A stretch of DNA of 64,000 bases from Hyphomicrobium denitrificans ATCC 51888 (GTDB taxonomy: Bacteria; Pseudomonadota; Alphaproteobacteria; Rhizobiales; Hyphomicrobiaceae). A program made the position numbers and the translations under genes. Where the stretch lies: assembly GCF_000143145.1 (NCBI RefSeq), contig NC_014313.1, forward strand, positions 1,798,001 through 1,862,000, given 5' to 3'. Numbering within the stretch: position 1 is the stretch's first letter; the number at the start of each line of letters is the position of its first letter. The notes below the pieces were generated by a model. That model was given only the letters and a program-made list of their open reading frames with translations. It did not search any database and was not told where the DNA came from. This document shows, piece after piece, positions 54,648 through 63,441 of this stretch.

Positions 54648-54684
54648 TGCGTTAACATAGGAAGTTCAGGAGCCCGGTTCCAGC

Positions 54685-55104
54685 ATGCGCCAATTGCAAC
54701 AGACCATCACGATTAACACGGATGGCGTCAGCCTCACCGAATTTACGAAGACTGTCGCTGAGATCGTCGAAGCTTCCGGGATTGAAGCCGGGCTTGCGCA
54801 TGTTTTTTGCCGCCACACCTCGGCATCCCTTTTGATCCAGGAAAACGCCGATCCCGACGTGCAGCGTGATCTCGTGGCGTTTTTCAAGCGGCTCGTGCCG
54901 GACGGCGATTCCCTCTTCATTCATCGCGCCGAAGGTCCCGACGACATGCCCGCGCACGTTAAAACCGCGCTGACGAAGACGACGCTGACCATTCCGGTTG
55001 CGAGCGGCAAGCTGATGCTCGGCACCTGGCAGGGGATCTATCTTTTCGAGCACCGGCGGCGGCCCCACGCGCGCTCCATTGTCGTTCACGTCGTCGGCGA
55101 GTGA
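54685..55104 (+). CDS. YjbQ (UPF0047) family protein
   Basis: A 139-residue protein with the UPF0047 pattern: VFCRHTSASLLIQENADPDVQRDL, DGDSLFIHRAEGPDDMPAHVKTAL, and GTWQGIYLFEHRRRPHARSIVVHVVGE. The conserved His and Asp residues coordinate a metal in structures of the family. E. coli YjbQ has been reported to have weak thiamine phosphate synthase activity, but the physiological role is open. Divergent from the Gre paralogue; no operon partner in the next 150 bases. Confidence 0.9.
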   Translation: MRQLQQTITINTDGVSLTEFTKTVAEIVEASGIEAGLAHVFCRHTSASLLIQENADPDVQRDLVAFFKRLVPDGDSLFIHRAEGPDDMPAHVKTALTKTTLTIPVASGKLMLGTWQGIYLFEHRRRPHARSIVVHVVGE

Positions 55105-55259
55105 GAACTCCGCTAGCCAAACGCGCTTTTTTGCGTTTCGAACTCGCCCGGACGTCAGAAATGTCGCGTTTACCGCAGTCAGCATGCGCATGGAAGGCGG
55201 GGGGCTGACCTGCTAAGACCGCCACGAGTTTTCATGAATCGGAAGCCTGGAGATCCCCG

Positions 55260-55694
55260 ATGTCCGACACGACTGCTGAATCGCAAGCCCGCAGTGCAAC
55301 CGCCGCTTTGATCCGCGATTACTACGCCGCCTTCAACCGCGGCGACACCGACGCGATGATCGAGTTCATGACCGACGACGTCATCCACGACATCAATCAG
55401 GGCGAGCGGCGTCAGGGCAAGGAGAAGTTTCGCGCCTTCAACGCGCGCATGACGCACAATTACAAGGAAGAGCTCAAAGACATCGTCGTGCTCGTGTCGA
55501 AGGATGCGACGCGCGCGGCGGCGGAATTCAACGTACACGGCGTTTACAAGAACACCGAGGAAGGCCTTCCCGATGCGGTCGGTCAGAAATACGTGCTGCC
55601 CGCCGGAACGTTTTTCGCGATCCGCGGCGGTAAGATCGCGCGCGTCACGACGTATTACAATCTGACCGACTGGATCGCGCAGGTCGCAGGCTAA
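55260..55694 (+). CDS. NTF2/SnoaL-like protein (ketosteroid-isomerase type)
   Basis: A 144-residue cone-shaped alpha+beta protein: ALIRDYYAAFNRGDTDAMIEFMTDDVIHDINQGERRQGKEKF, then FNVHGVYKNTEEGLPDAVGQKYVLPAGTFFAIRGGKIARVTTYYNLTDWIAQV. This matches the SnoaL-like part of the family often annotated as ketosteroid-isomerase-related. Catalytic residues cannot be transferred because the family is diverse. It sits 14 bases before the GNAT gene and is likely co-transcribed with it and the nitrilase. Confidence 0.82.
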   Translation: MSDTTAESQARSATAALIRDYYAAFNRGDTDAMIEFMTDDVIHDINQGERRQGKEKFRAFNARMTHNYKEELKDIVVLVSKDATRAAAEFNVHGVYKNTEEGLPDAVGQKYVLPAGTFFAIRGGKIARVTTYYNLTDWIAQVAG

Positions 55695-55708
55695 AGAGGA
55701 CGATGCGG

Positions 55709-56317
55709 ATGGCAGCGGCGGAGAAAAAGAAGCTCGACGTCAAGTCGGTTACCGGGGAGGACATCTACAAGATCCTTCCCGATCTCGCGCGGCTGCGCAT
55801 CGTCGTCTTCCGCGATTGGCCGTATCTTTACGACGGCACGCTCGAGTACGAAGAAAAGTATCTGAAGAGGTTTGCCGCTGCGAAAGGCGCCGTCGTCATC
55901 ACGGCCTATGACGGCACGGAGATGGTTGGGGCGTCGACCGCCGCGCCGATGATCGAGCACGCGGACGAGTTCGGCGAGCCGTTCCTCAAGGCGGGCTACG
56001 ACATCTCGAAGATCTTCTATTGCGGCGAGAGCGTGCTTCTCAAAAGCCATCGCGGCTATGGCCTTGGTCACGCGTTCTTCGACGGCCGCGAGGCGCAGGC
56101 GCATAAGCTCGGCGGATTTCAGTATTCGACATTCTGCCGGGTCGTCCGTCCCGACGATCACCCGTTGAAACCGGCGGATTATGCCCCACTTGATCCGTTC
56201 TGGAATAAGCGCGGCTACCATCCTGTCGACGGCATCGTTGCCACCTATGACTGGAAGGATGTCGACCAGCCGGACGAAACCCGCCACGACATGCAGTTCT
56301 GGATGAAGACGCTTTGA
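55709..56317 (+). CDS. GNAT family acetyltransferase, operon partner of a nitrilase
   Basis: A 202-residue protein with a GNAT core: an early LPDLARLRIVVFRDWPYLYDG, the acetyl-CoA-binding ESVLLKSHRGYGLGHAFFDGRE (R/QxxGxG as HRGYGLG) and FQYSTFCRVVRPDDHPLKP. An ATG at 55703 lies too close to GAGGA, so 55709 is chosen. It overlaps the nitrilase gene by 4 bases. GNAT and nitrilase genes occur fused or adjacent in several bacteria; the pair may acetylate and then hydrolyse the same small molecule (inference). Confidence 0.83.
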   Translation: MAAAEKKKLDVKSVTGEDIYKILPDLARLRIVVFRDWPYLYDGTLEYEEKYLKRFAAAKGAVVITAYDGTEMVGASTAAPMIEHADEFGEPFLKAGYDISKIFYCGESVLLKSHRGYGLGHAFFDGREAQAHKLGGFQYSTFCRVVRPDDHPLKPADYAPLDPFWNKRGYHPVDGIVATYDWKDVDQPDETRHDMQFWMKTL

Positions 56318-57225
56318 CGAAGCAGCCAAAGTCTTTGAAAGTCGCGAGTGCGCAATATCCCATCGGCCAGCCGAATACGCTTGCCGAATGGGAGCAGAAG
56401 GTTGCTGTCTGGGTGAAGAATGGCGCCGCGACGGGCGCCTCGCTTCTCGTCTTTCCGGAATATGCCGCGATCGAGCAGGCCGCGTGCTTCGGGCCTGAGG
56501 TCTACGGCGATCTGAAGCTGACGCTGGCGAAGGTCGCGAAGCTGACCGCCGAGCGCGTGCAGTTCCACGCCGATCTCGCGAAGAAGCACAAGGTCCACAT
56601 TCTGACCGGATCGGGGCCGCTGCTCAAATCGGACGGCAGCTACGTCAACGCGGCGCAACTCGTGACGCCGGACGGCTCAATCGGCGAGCAGGAAAAGCTC
56701 GTGATGACGCCGTTCGAACGCGACTGGGGAATTTCCGCCGGAACCGTCGTGCGCGTGTTCAAGACCAAGCTCGGCACGTTCGGGATCGCGATCTGCTACG
56801 ACAGCGAATTTCCGCTGCTCGTCCGCGCGATGGCGGAAGCCGGTGCCGAAGTCGTGCTGGTGCCGTCGTGCACCGAGCGCGTCTCGGGCTATCACCGCGT
56901 GCGCACGGGATCGCTGGCGCGGGCGCTCGAAAACGGCATCGCGACGGTGCAAAGCCCGACCGTCGGCGATGCACCGTGGTCTCCGGCCGTCGATTTCAAT
57001 GCCGGCGCGGCGGGCATTTACGTGCCTTCCGAACAGGGCGTCTCCGACACGGGCGTGCTCGCGCAGGGCACGCTCAACGCCGCCGAATGGGTTACGGCGG
57101 CGATCGATCTCGAACGGCTGCGCCGCGTGCGCGAGATGGGCGAGATGCACAATTACTGCGACTGGGCCTTGCAGCCCGGCGCGCCGATGCGGCGAGTCGA
57201 CGTCGAGACCGTCGAACTCGCCTAA
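56314..57225 (+). CDS. Carbon-nitrogen hydrolase (nitrilase superfamily)
   Basis: A 303-residue nitrilase-fold amidohydrolase. The Glu-Lys-Cys catalytic set is visible as FPEYAAIE, GEQEKLVMTPFERDWG and GIAICYDSEFPLLVRA. It starts at TTG within the last codons of the GNAT gene (4-base overlap), so it is translated by coupling. The family acts on amides of small acids, for example omega-amidase, N-carbamoylputrescine or beta-alanine-type substrates; which one cannot be read here. It ends 9 bases from the convergent SIMPL gene. Confidence 0.9.
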   Translation: MTKQPKSLKVASAQYPIGQPNTLAEWEQKVAVWVKNGAATGASLLVFPEYAAIEQAACFGPEVYGDLKLTLAKVAKLTAERVQFHADLAKKHKVHILTGSGPLLKSDGSYVNAAQLVTPDGSIGEQEKLVMTPFERDWGISAGTVVRVFKTKLGTFGIAICYDSEFPLLVRAMAEAGAEVVLVPSCTERVSGYHRVRTGSLARALENGIATVQSPTVGDAPWSPAVDFNAGAAGIYVPSEQGVSDTGVLAQGTLNAAEWVTAAIDLERLRRVREMGEMHNYCDWALQPGAPMRRVDVETVELA

Positions 57226-57233
57226 CAATCTGC

Positions 57234-57971
57234 TTATTTCAGCGCCCAGGTTGTGGTGACGCGCGCTTCGAGCGTGCTCGTTCCGCGTTCGACCGGCACC
57301 GACGCGGCCTGCGCCTTGGCAAAGCGCGGCGCGGCGAAGACCACCGGAGCGTCGGGCGTCGTTTCTTCCGATATCTGAAGTACCTGCCCGACCTCGGCGC
57401 CCGCGGCGGTTGCCAACAGCTTGGCGCGGCGCAAGGCGTTTGCGATCGCATCCTTGCGTGCGTCGTCCTTCAGCGTTTCGGCTTTCGAAACCTCGAATGC
57501 CAGACCTTGAATCTGATTGGCGCCGGCGCTCACCAGATCATCGAGCACCGTTCCGAGATTTCCAAGATCGCGAACGATCACAACGACCTGATTGCTGACG
57601 CGGTAGCCTCTGAGCGTCGGCGGCTGGCCGTCCTTGGAGTAATCCATAACCGGCTCGACATTGAACGACGCCGTCTGAATGTCCTTCGCGTCGATGCCTT
57701 TCGTTTTAAGCGCCGAAATGACTTTGTTCATCGCCTCGGAGTTGGCGGTCAGTGCGTCGCGTGCGGCTGGGGCTTCGGTCGCGACGCCGGAGGTGATGCG
57801 CGCCTGATCGGGCTCGGCCTCGGCCGTCCCCGTCGCTGAAACCGTGATCGTGCGTTCCATGTCTTTATCCCCGGCATAGCTTGCGGAAAGCGGCAGCATC
57901 GCGATCAGAGCGGCGGCGACGACGCCTGTGAGAATTGTTCCTTCAAAAGCGCGCAGCTTATTGTTCAGCAT
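57234..57971 (-). CDS. Exported SIMPL (DUF541) domain protein
   Basis: A 245-residue precursor with a signal peptide (MLNNKLRAFEGTILTGVVAAALIAMLPLSASYA in two parts, cleavage near 33). The SIMPL domain follows: ERTITVSATGTAEAEPDQARI, VISALKTKGIDAKDIQTASFNVEPV and RGYRVSNQVVVIVRDLGNLGTVLDDLVSAGANQIQGLAFEV. Members include E. coli YggE, linked to oxidative stress, and BP26 of Brucella, a periplasmic antigen; function is still unclear. Convergent with the nitrilase gene. Confidence 0.9.
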   Translation of the reverse strand: MLNNKLRAFEGTILTGVVAAALIAMLPLSASYAGDKDMERTITVSATGTAEAEPDQARITSGVATEAPAARDALTANSEAMNKVISALKTKGIDAKDIQTASFNVEPVMDYSKDGQPPTLRGYRVSNQVVVIVRDLGNLGTVLDDLVSAGANQIQGLAFEVSKAETLKDDARKDAIANALRRAKLLATAAGAEVGQVLQISEETTPDAPVVFAAPRFAKAQAASVPVERGTSTLEARVTTTWALK

Positions 57972-58079
57972 CGATTTTCAACTCCTCCGACTGGCACAAA
58001 TGTCGCTATAGATCGTTGGCGGAAAAAAGAAGGCAAAAGGCTGTCGGGCCGTTGAACATCTGGTATGAGAGCCCGGCGT

Positions 58080-58155
58080 GGGCCCGTAGCTCAATGGTTA
58101 GAGCTGACGGCTCATAACCGTCTGGTTCCAGGTTCGAGTCCTGGCGGGCCCACCA
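58080..58155 (+). tRNA. tRNA-Ile2 (anticodon CAT, lysidine type)
   Basis: A 76-base tRNA including an encoded CCA. The acceptor arms GGGCCCG and CGGGCCC pair fully, the D-arm is GCTCAATGGTTAGAGC, the anticodon stem is GACGG/CCGTC around CTCATAA, and the T-arm is CCAGG-TTCGAGT-CCTGG. Anticodon CAT suits Met or the AUA-reading Ile2. The body resembles E. coli ileX (TAGCTCAxTGGTTAGAGC and CTCATAA) more than elongator Met, so Ile2, modified by TilS, is preferred. Confidence 0.88.
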
Positions 58156-58665
58156 ATCATATCAATGACATAGAACGTTTGAGCCGAGCTGTCCGCGCGT
58201 TTCGCGCGAGGCGCCGGTCGATGTCGCATCATCGCTCCTCGCATTGCATGAGCATGTCTCTCCGGCAATTGCCGATCGCCTTTGCTGCGCTCAACGCTTT
58301 TTCCGAGTTTTGCCGAGCGAGCCGCAGGTGACGCTCGAGCGACGCGTAGCGATGCAAACGGCCTCCGTGAGTGAGACGCGGATCGCGATTTCGCGTTCGG
58401 CCTGATTGCTCCTCACACTGCGCGAGTCAGACACCGCATCGCGTGCAATAGACGCGATTACGCGCTCATCTTCATGTTGCGACAGCGCATTGCGATCTGC
58501 GACGCATTCGCAGAGACTTCGTTTGCGTGCTGTTTCAAGCGATTGCAGGCTTTCGCAATCTGTATTCTTCAGTGTACGATTTTCTGTGCGTGACAGACTG
58601 CGTCGCTGTGGCGGTGCATTGGACTTGATCTTTTGGAGGCTGCGGCCGGTTAGCGAGGAGACACG
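58156..58665. other. Intergenic region between tRNA-Ile2 and nhaD
   Basis: These 510 bases hold no credible ORF (an 87-codon frame at 58406-58669 is Ser/Arg-rich and lacks a start signal), no tRNA and no clear terminator. They may hold the nhaD promoter and a long leader. GAGGAG before 58666 is the nhaD ribosome site. Confidence 0.45.
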
Positions 58666-60057
58666 ATGAGTGGCATTTACAGCAGGCTGTGGCTTTCGCT
58701 CGCCTTCGTCTTTGCCTTCTCGCTTGCCTCATCTGCCCACGCGCTTGAAACCACAGCAAATATCGACCTGACGCGCCATCCCGTCGGGATTCTGAGCCTC
58801 GCCATTTTCTTCATCGCTTATGGCCTTGTGGCCGTCGAGAAGGCCATCCAGCTGCGCAAGTCGAAGCCCGTGATGCTCGCGGCCGGCCTCATATGGGCGC
58901 TGCTTGGCATCATCTACGCGATGCATGGCGAAAGCAAAGCCATAGAAGCCGCCGCCAAGCACGTCATTCTCGACTACGGCGAGTTGATGCTGTTCCTCGT
59001 GGTGGCGATCACCTACGTCAATACCATGCAGGAGCGGCGCGTTTTCGACGCTCTGAGAAGCAAGCTCGTCAACCTCAATCTCTCATACCGCCAGCTTTTC
59101 TGGCTTGTCGGCGGATTGGCCTTCGTATTCGGCCCGATCATCGACAACCTCACCACGGCATTGGTGATGGGCGCCGTCGTCGTCGCGGTCGGCGTCGGCA
59201 ATTACCAGTTCATCGTGATGGGGTGCATCATCATTGTCGTCGCCGCCAATGCCGGCGGCGTCTTCTCGCCGTTCGGCGACATCACGTCCCTCATGGTCTG
59301 GCAGAAGGGCAAGCTCAGCTTTTTCGAGTTCTTCTATCTGTTCCTGCCGTCGCTGGTGAACTTTCTCGTTCCGGCAACGCTGATGCATTTCGGCGTTCCG
59401 AAAGGCGTGCCCGAACCGTGGGGCGATGCGAAACGTCTGAAGCACGGCGGCATCGCGGTCATCTGGCTGTTTCTTGCGACAATCGTGACGGCCGTGTCGT
59501 TCAAGACGTTCCTCGGCCTGCCGCCGGCGCTCGGGATGATGCTCGGCCTCGGATACCTGCAGATGTACGGCTACTTCCTGCAGCGCATCGCCCAACGTCG
59601 CAACGACAAGGACTTCGGGTTCGACTCGCTGCGCGAGATGCGACACGTCGAGTGGGATACCCTGCTCTTTTTCTTCGGCATCATTTTCGCCGTCGCCGGG
59701 CTTGGCGTCGCGGGATATCTCGCGCTGCTGTCGAATTATCTGTACGGCACTCTCGGCGCGACAACGGCGAATATCGCAATCGGAATTCTCGGTGCGGCGT
59801 TCGACAACATTCCGCTGATGTTCGCGGTGCTCACCATGAACCCCGACATGTCGAACGGGCAATGGATGCTCGTGACGCTGAGCACGGGCGTCGGGGGCAG
59901 TCTCGTGTCCATCGGGTCCGCAGCGGGCGTCGTTCTGATGGGGCTCGTGCGCAATCACTACACGTTCATGAACCATCTCCGTTGGGCATGGGCGATTGCG
60001 ATAGGCTTCGTGGCGAGCATCTTCACGCATTTGTGGGTGAATGCCGCGCTGCTCTAA
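58666..60057 (+). CDS. nhaD: NhaD-type sodium/proton antiporter
   Basis: A 463-residue inner-membrane antiporter with about 12-13 helices. It has a cleavable-looking N-terminal segment (MSGIYSRLWLSLAFVFAFSLASSAHA) typical of alphaproteobacterial and plant NhaD. The core shows FGPIIDNLTTALVMGAVVVAVG with the Asn-Leu-Thr-Thr-Ala motif of the ion-transporter superfamily, NAGGVFSPFGDITSLMVWQKGKL, and the second repeat FDNIPLMFAVLTMNPDMSNG with GVGGSLVSIGSAAGVVLMG. It exchanges Na+ or Li+ for H+. The ATG follows GAGGAG by 5 bases. A long non-coding leader precedes it. Confidence 0.93.
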   Translation: MSGIYSRLWLSLAFVFAFSLASSAHALETTANIDLTRHPVGILSLAIFFIAYGLVAVEKAIQLRKSKPVMLAAGLIWALLGIIYAMHGESKAIEAAAKHVILDYGELMLFLVVAITYVNTMQERRVFDALRSKLVNLNLSYRQLFWLVGGLAFVFGPIIDNLTTALVMGAVVVAVGVGNYQFIVMGCIIIVVAANAGGVFSPFGDITSLMVWQKGKLSFFEFFYLFLPSLVNFLVPATLMHFGVPKGVPEPWGDAKRLKHGGIAVIWLFLATIVTAVSFKTFLGLPPALGMMLGLGYLQMYGYFLQRIAQRRNDKDFGFDSLREMRHVEWDTLLFFFGIIFAVAGLGVAGYLALLSNYLYGTLGATTANIAIGILGAAFDNIPLMFAVLTMNPDMSNGQWMLVTLSTGVGGSLVSIGSAAGVVLMGLVRNHYTFMNHLRWAWAIAIGFVASIFTHLWVNAALL

Positions 60058-60245
60058 GGCTCGCGGCGTGAGACAGCCGCGATCGCAATGAAACGCAAAT
60101 TTGAATCTGGTTTTCATAACAATGAAAGCTCAATTCGGACTTGCGGGTGCGAATTGCGCTGTCCGACGCCGGAATATTCGCTAACATTGCGGCACGGGCC
60201 AGAGGACACTTGGGGGAGGACGCTCAAACCAAGGAGTTCATGATC

Positions 60246-60545
60246 ATGAAAAAGATGATTATCGCGACCGCCTTCTGCGCGCTTCTCTCTGGCGCGGCTC
60301 TCACTCCCGCACTTGCTGACGATCAGCCTGCAAATGATCCTGCGCGCCACCGCATGGGCGATGACGGAAAGCTTCCGGCAACAAACAGCGCGACGACACG
60401 GGTGCCTGACATGGGCGCAGGGACGGGAGAGAGCAGCGGCGCATCGGGCTCGCATCGCATGGGTAATGAGGGCACGCTTCCCGCGACCGGCAATGTCGGC
60501 ACGCGCGTTCCCGATCAGGGCGCAGGCACGCAAAACCCGAAATAG
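60246..60545 (+). CDS. Small secreted protein with two near-identical repeats
   Basis: A 99-residue precursor with signal peptide MKKMIIATAFCALLSGAALTPALA. The mature part is mostly two repeats of about 33 residues: RHRMGDDGKLPATNSATTRVPDMGAG and SHRMGNEGTLPATGNVGTRVPDQGAG. They share HRMGxxGxLPAT...TRVPDxGAG. No Cys or hydrophobic core is visible, so it may be unfolded in the periplasm. AAGGAG precedes both ATG 60240 and ATG 60246; the latter has normal spacing. No family is recognised. Confidence 0.75.
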   Translation: MKKMIIATAFCALLSGAALTPALADDQPANDPARHRMGDDGKLPATNSATTRVPDMGAGTGESSGASGSHRMGNEGTLPATGNVGTRVPDQGAGTQNPK

Positions 60546-60647
60546 CAATCCGCAGACGTTCGAGGACGGCCGCACACATGCGCAACCGGCAGCACGAGCG
60601 TGCCGGTTGCGATCGCGGTCGTTCTTCGCCTTCAATCTCGCGGACGA

Positions 60648-61001
60648 CTATGACGGCCGCGAGAAAACGTAAGCGAGGCCGGTGAGCATCAATGCGGCTA
60701 CCGCGATCGCGGGGATGGCCGACGGTTGCGTTCCGATCCAGAATAGAACGTAGCCAACGGCACATCCGCCGAGCGCGGCGAGCTTTGCGTGCCGTGGGAT
60801 CGCGCCGCGCTCTCGCCAATCGCGCAGCAGCGGACCGAAGACCCGATGCGACAGCAACCACGCTTCAAGGCGCGGTGACGATCTTGCGAAGCAGGCTGCC
60901 GCGAGAATGATGAAGGGGGTCGTCGGCAAAATCGGCAGGAACGCCCCGACGACGCCCAGCGCGACGAAGAACAGTCCGGCTGAGGCGAATAAGATGCGCA
61001 A
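60648..61001 (-). CDS. DUF454 (YbaN) inner-membrane protein
   Basis: A 117-residue membrane protein of the YbaN family. ALGVVGAFLPILPTTPFIILAAACFARSSPRLEAWLLSHRVFGPLLRDWRERGAIPRHAK is the signature block, followed by two helices (ALGGCAVGYVLFW and IPAIAVAALMLTGLAYVF). The function is unknown. It stands alone, convergent with the repeat-containing secreted gene and divergent from the following GNAT gene. Confidence 0.9.
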   Translation of the reverse strand: MRILFASAGLFFVALGVVGAFLPILPTTPFIILAAACFARSSPRLEAWLLSHRVFGPLLRDWRERGAIPRHAKLAALGGCAVGYVLFWIGTQPSAIPAIAVAALMLTGLAYVFSRPS

Positions 61002-61187
61002 CGGATGAGGATCTTTCGTTGGAGCCTAAGCTTCGGCGAACCGGCGTTTCGACGTCGACGATCGAGACAGATTGTGTGTACGCTCGACGAGTGACGATAT
61101 CGACTCCGTGCCGGATGGACACTACGGCGGCGGTGTCGAATTTCGCCGCAGCCTGCCTCCATCCCAATCCTTAGAAAGATACGATAT

Positions 61188-61592
61188 TTGGCCATCGCCT
61201 ACGAACGAACGGACGATCTCGATGCGGATACCTTTATCCGCGTTCTCAAAAACTCAGGTCTTGCCGAGCGGCGTCCGGCCGATGACCGCGACCGCATCGC
61301 GCGCATGCTCGCGGGATCGAATCTGGTGATCGTCGCGCGCGATGGCGGTGATGTGGTCGGCGTGGCGCGTTCCGTCACCGACTTCGCGTACTGCTGCTAT
61401 CTGTCGGACCTCGCCGTCGATCGCGCCTATCAGGGCCGTGGTATCGGGCGGCGATTGATCGAGGAAACCCGGCGCGCGGCGGGGCCGGAAGCGATGTGTC
61501 TGCTGCTGTCGGCGCCGAATTCGATCAGCTTCTATGAGGCGATCCAGATGCCGAGCCAGCCGCGTGCGTTCATGTTTCCACGCGAGCGCTAA
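61188..61592 (+). CDS. GNAT family N-acetyltransferase (YitI/Eis-like small type)
   Basis: A 134-residue GNAT protein with TTG start (MAIAYERTDDLDADTFIRVLKNSGLAERRP). Motif A is LSDLAVDRAYQGRGIGRRLIEETRR (QGRGIG binds acetyl-CoA) and the core ends in APNSISFYEAIQM. Small bacterial GNATs of this form acetylate amines of metabolites or antibiotics, but the acceptor is unknown. The gene lies 10 bases from the convergent alpha-hydroxy acid dehydrogenase gene. Confidence 0.86.
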   Translation: MAIAYERTDDLDADTFIRVLKNSGLAERRPADDRDRIARMLAGSNLVIVARDGGDVVGVARSVTDFAYCCYLSDLAVDRAYQGRGIGRRLIEETRRAAGPEAMCLLLSAPNSISFYEAIQMPSQPRAFMFPRER

Positions 61593-61601
61593 AAGCCGTC
61601 G

Positions 61602-62759
61602 TCACTCCGGATCGACGAGCGACGTCTTCCCGATGTCGGCAATTGTCCGCAGACCTGCGAGCGCCATCGTGACATCGAGCTCCTTGGCGATGATCTCGAT
61701 AGCCTTCGTCACGCCCTCCTCGCCAGCCGCGCACACGCCATAGAGATACGCGCGGCCGAGCAGGCAGCCGCGCGCGCCCAGCGCCAGCGCGCGAAAGACG
61801 TCCTGGCCGGAACGGATGCCGCCGTCGAACAGAATTTCCGTTTCCGACCCGACCGCGTCGGCGATGCGGGGCAGGATCGAGATCGACGACGCCGCACCGT
61901 CAAGCTGGCGTCCGCCGTGGTTCGAAACGACGATGGCGTCGGCGCCGGCTTTCACGGCCTCGCGCGCATCTTCGACGTCGAGGATGCCTTTGACGATCAG
62001 CTTGCCCGGCCAGCGCTCCCTGATCCAGGCCACGTCGTCCCATGACAGCGCCTGATCGAACTGGCTGTTGATCCAGTCCATATAGGACGTGAGGTTTTCC
62101 GTGCCCGCGATGCGTCCTACGACGTTGCCGAATGTTCTGCGCTTGCCGAGCAGCACGCCCGCGATCCAACGCGGCTTGGACAGAATATGCGCGATGGTCT
62201 TCAGGCGGATGCGCGGCGGCACCGTCATGCCGTTGTGAATGTCGCGATGGCGCTGTCCGAGAACTTGCAAGTCGGCGGTCAAAACCAGCGCGCTGCACCT
62301 TGCTGCGTGAGCGCGTGCGATCAGATCGGCAATGAAGCCGCGATCCTTCATGAAGTAGAGCTGAAACCAGAACGGCTTCTCGACCGCGTTTGCAACGTCT
62401 TCGATCGAACAGATCGACAGCGTGCTGAGCGTATAGGGAATGCCCGCCTTTTCGGCCGCGCGCGCGGCTGCGATCTCACCGTCGCGATGCGCCATGCCAG
62501 TCAAGCCGACGGGACCCAGCGCCAACGGAAGCGGCTGCTTCACGCCGAGCAGAGATTGCGAAAGATCGCGGTTCGACGCGCCGCACAGAATGCGCTGGCG
62601 AATTTTTATGCCGGCGAGGTCATCGCGGTTGGCGCGCAGCGTCTGTTCGGAATATGAGCCGGACTCGTAATAGTCCATGAACTCGCGTGGCACCTTGCGG
62701 TGCGCGATGCGGCGCAGATCCTCGATGCTGGCGACGGATTTCAGCACCACGCGACGCAT
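61602..62759 (-). CDS. FMN-dependent alpha-hydroxy acid dehydrogenase (LldD-like)
   Basis: A 385-residue TIM-barrel flavoenzyme of the L-lactate dehydrogenase/glycolate oxidase family. It shows the beginning IEDLRRIAHRKVPREFMDYYESGSYSEQTLRANRDDL, FMN-binding LTADLQVLGQRHRDIHNG, the catalytic His motif VSNHGGRQLDGA, and the phosphate loop FDGGIRSGQDVFRALALGARGCLLGR. The loop after LTAD differs from canonical LldD, so lactate is only a guess; mandelate or other 2-hydroxy acids are possible. It would pass electrons to the respiratory chain at the membrane. The cyclophilin-like gene follows upstream by 33 bases, same strand. Confidence 0.9.
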   Translation of the reverse strand: MRRVVLKSVASIEDLRRIAHRKVPREFMDYYESGSYSEQTLRANRDDLAGIKIRQRILCGASNRDLSQSLLGVKQPLPLALGPVGLTGMAHRDGEIAAARAAEKAGIPYTLSTLSICSIEDVANAVEKPFWFQLYFMKDRGFIADLIARAHAARCSALVLTADLQVLGQRHRDIHNGMTVPPRIRLKTIAHILSKPRWIAGVLLGKRRTFGNVVGRIAGTENLTSYMDWINSQFDQALSWDDVAWIRERWPGKLIVKGILDVEDAREAVKAGADAIVVSNHGGRQLDGAASSISILPRIADAVGSETEILFDGGIRSGQDVFRALALGARGCLLGRAYLYGVCAAGEEGVTKAIEIIAKELDVTMALAGLRTIADIGKTSLVDPE

Positions 62760-62792
62760 CCATCGGTTGCGCGTTGTCGGCGGGGCTTCGCG

Positions 62793-63170
62793 TCAGCCAT
62801 CTTCTTGAATGGAAATCGCGACGCCCGGGTGGACGCACTTGAGTTGGCGAACGTCGTCCAGAGCTTTCGCCCAGACGTTAGATGGCCCGGCGAGGCGGAT
62901 TTCTCCGCGCGTCCGCGAAAGGGGCGTTGGGCCGAAGCCGATCGCGATCGCGTCGCCGTCGGGCCAGAATGCGATGTCGCCCGGCTTGACGACGACGCGG
63001 GCGTCAGGCTCAGCGGCGGACGAGACCGGCGCATCGAAGTAGACTTCCTCGCCCCACGTCCTCGCGGCGGCTTCGATCGGCAGCGCGGCCCATATACGCT
63101 CTGCAGTTGGCGTATCGAGCAATTTCGCGCGAATTGATACGCCTCCGGCCCGGATCACAATCTTCCGCAT
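62793..63170 (-). CDS. Cyclophilin-like fold protein (COG2164 type)
   Basis: A 125-residue protein: MRKIVIRAGGVSIRAKLLDTPTAERIWAALPIEAAARTWGEEVYFD, then KPGDIAFWPDGDAIAIGFGPTPLSRTRGEIRLAGPSNVWAKALDDV. The beta-barrel pattern matches small archaeal/bacterial cyclophilin-like proteins of COG2164, which lack the classical prolyl-isomerase active site. The ATG at 63170 gives the normal length; the open frame to 63236 adds 22 basic residues and is rejected. It precedes the alpha-hydroxy acid dehydrogenase gene by 33 bases on the same strand. Confidence 0.85.
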   Translation of the reverse strand: MRKIVIRAGGVSIRAKLLDTPTAERIWAALPIEAAARTWGEEVYFDAPVSSAAEPDARVVVKPGDIAFWPDGDAIAIGFGPTPLSRTRGEIRLAGPSNVWAKALDDVRQLKCVHPGVAISIQEDG

Positions 63171-63441
63171 ACGCCTCAACCCCTTAAGGCCTGCGCGACC
63201 GGGACGAGACGCGGCCGCAAGGACCAAGCTTCTCATTGCAGCGCGAAGTCTTCAAGGGTCTCGGCGGCACATGCGGCAAACAATTTCGCAGGATCGAAAA
63301 CGAGCGCATCGGCCGCGCGTGGGAACGCGATCCCGTCCAAAGGGTCGCACGGCGGAGCACAAAGCGGATTTGCGTTCTAAGACTGGCGTGCTCCGGCGGC
63401 GCACTTTTCGCCGGAGCATCAGGAAGAGCCGAGGATTTTCC

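Noticed and set aside
58406..58669. 87-codon frame before nhaD
   Set aside because: Ser/Arg-rich, no ribosome site, and it overlaps the nhaD start.
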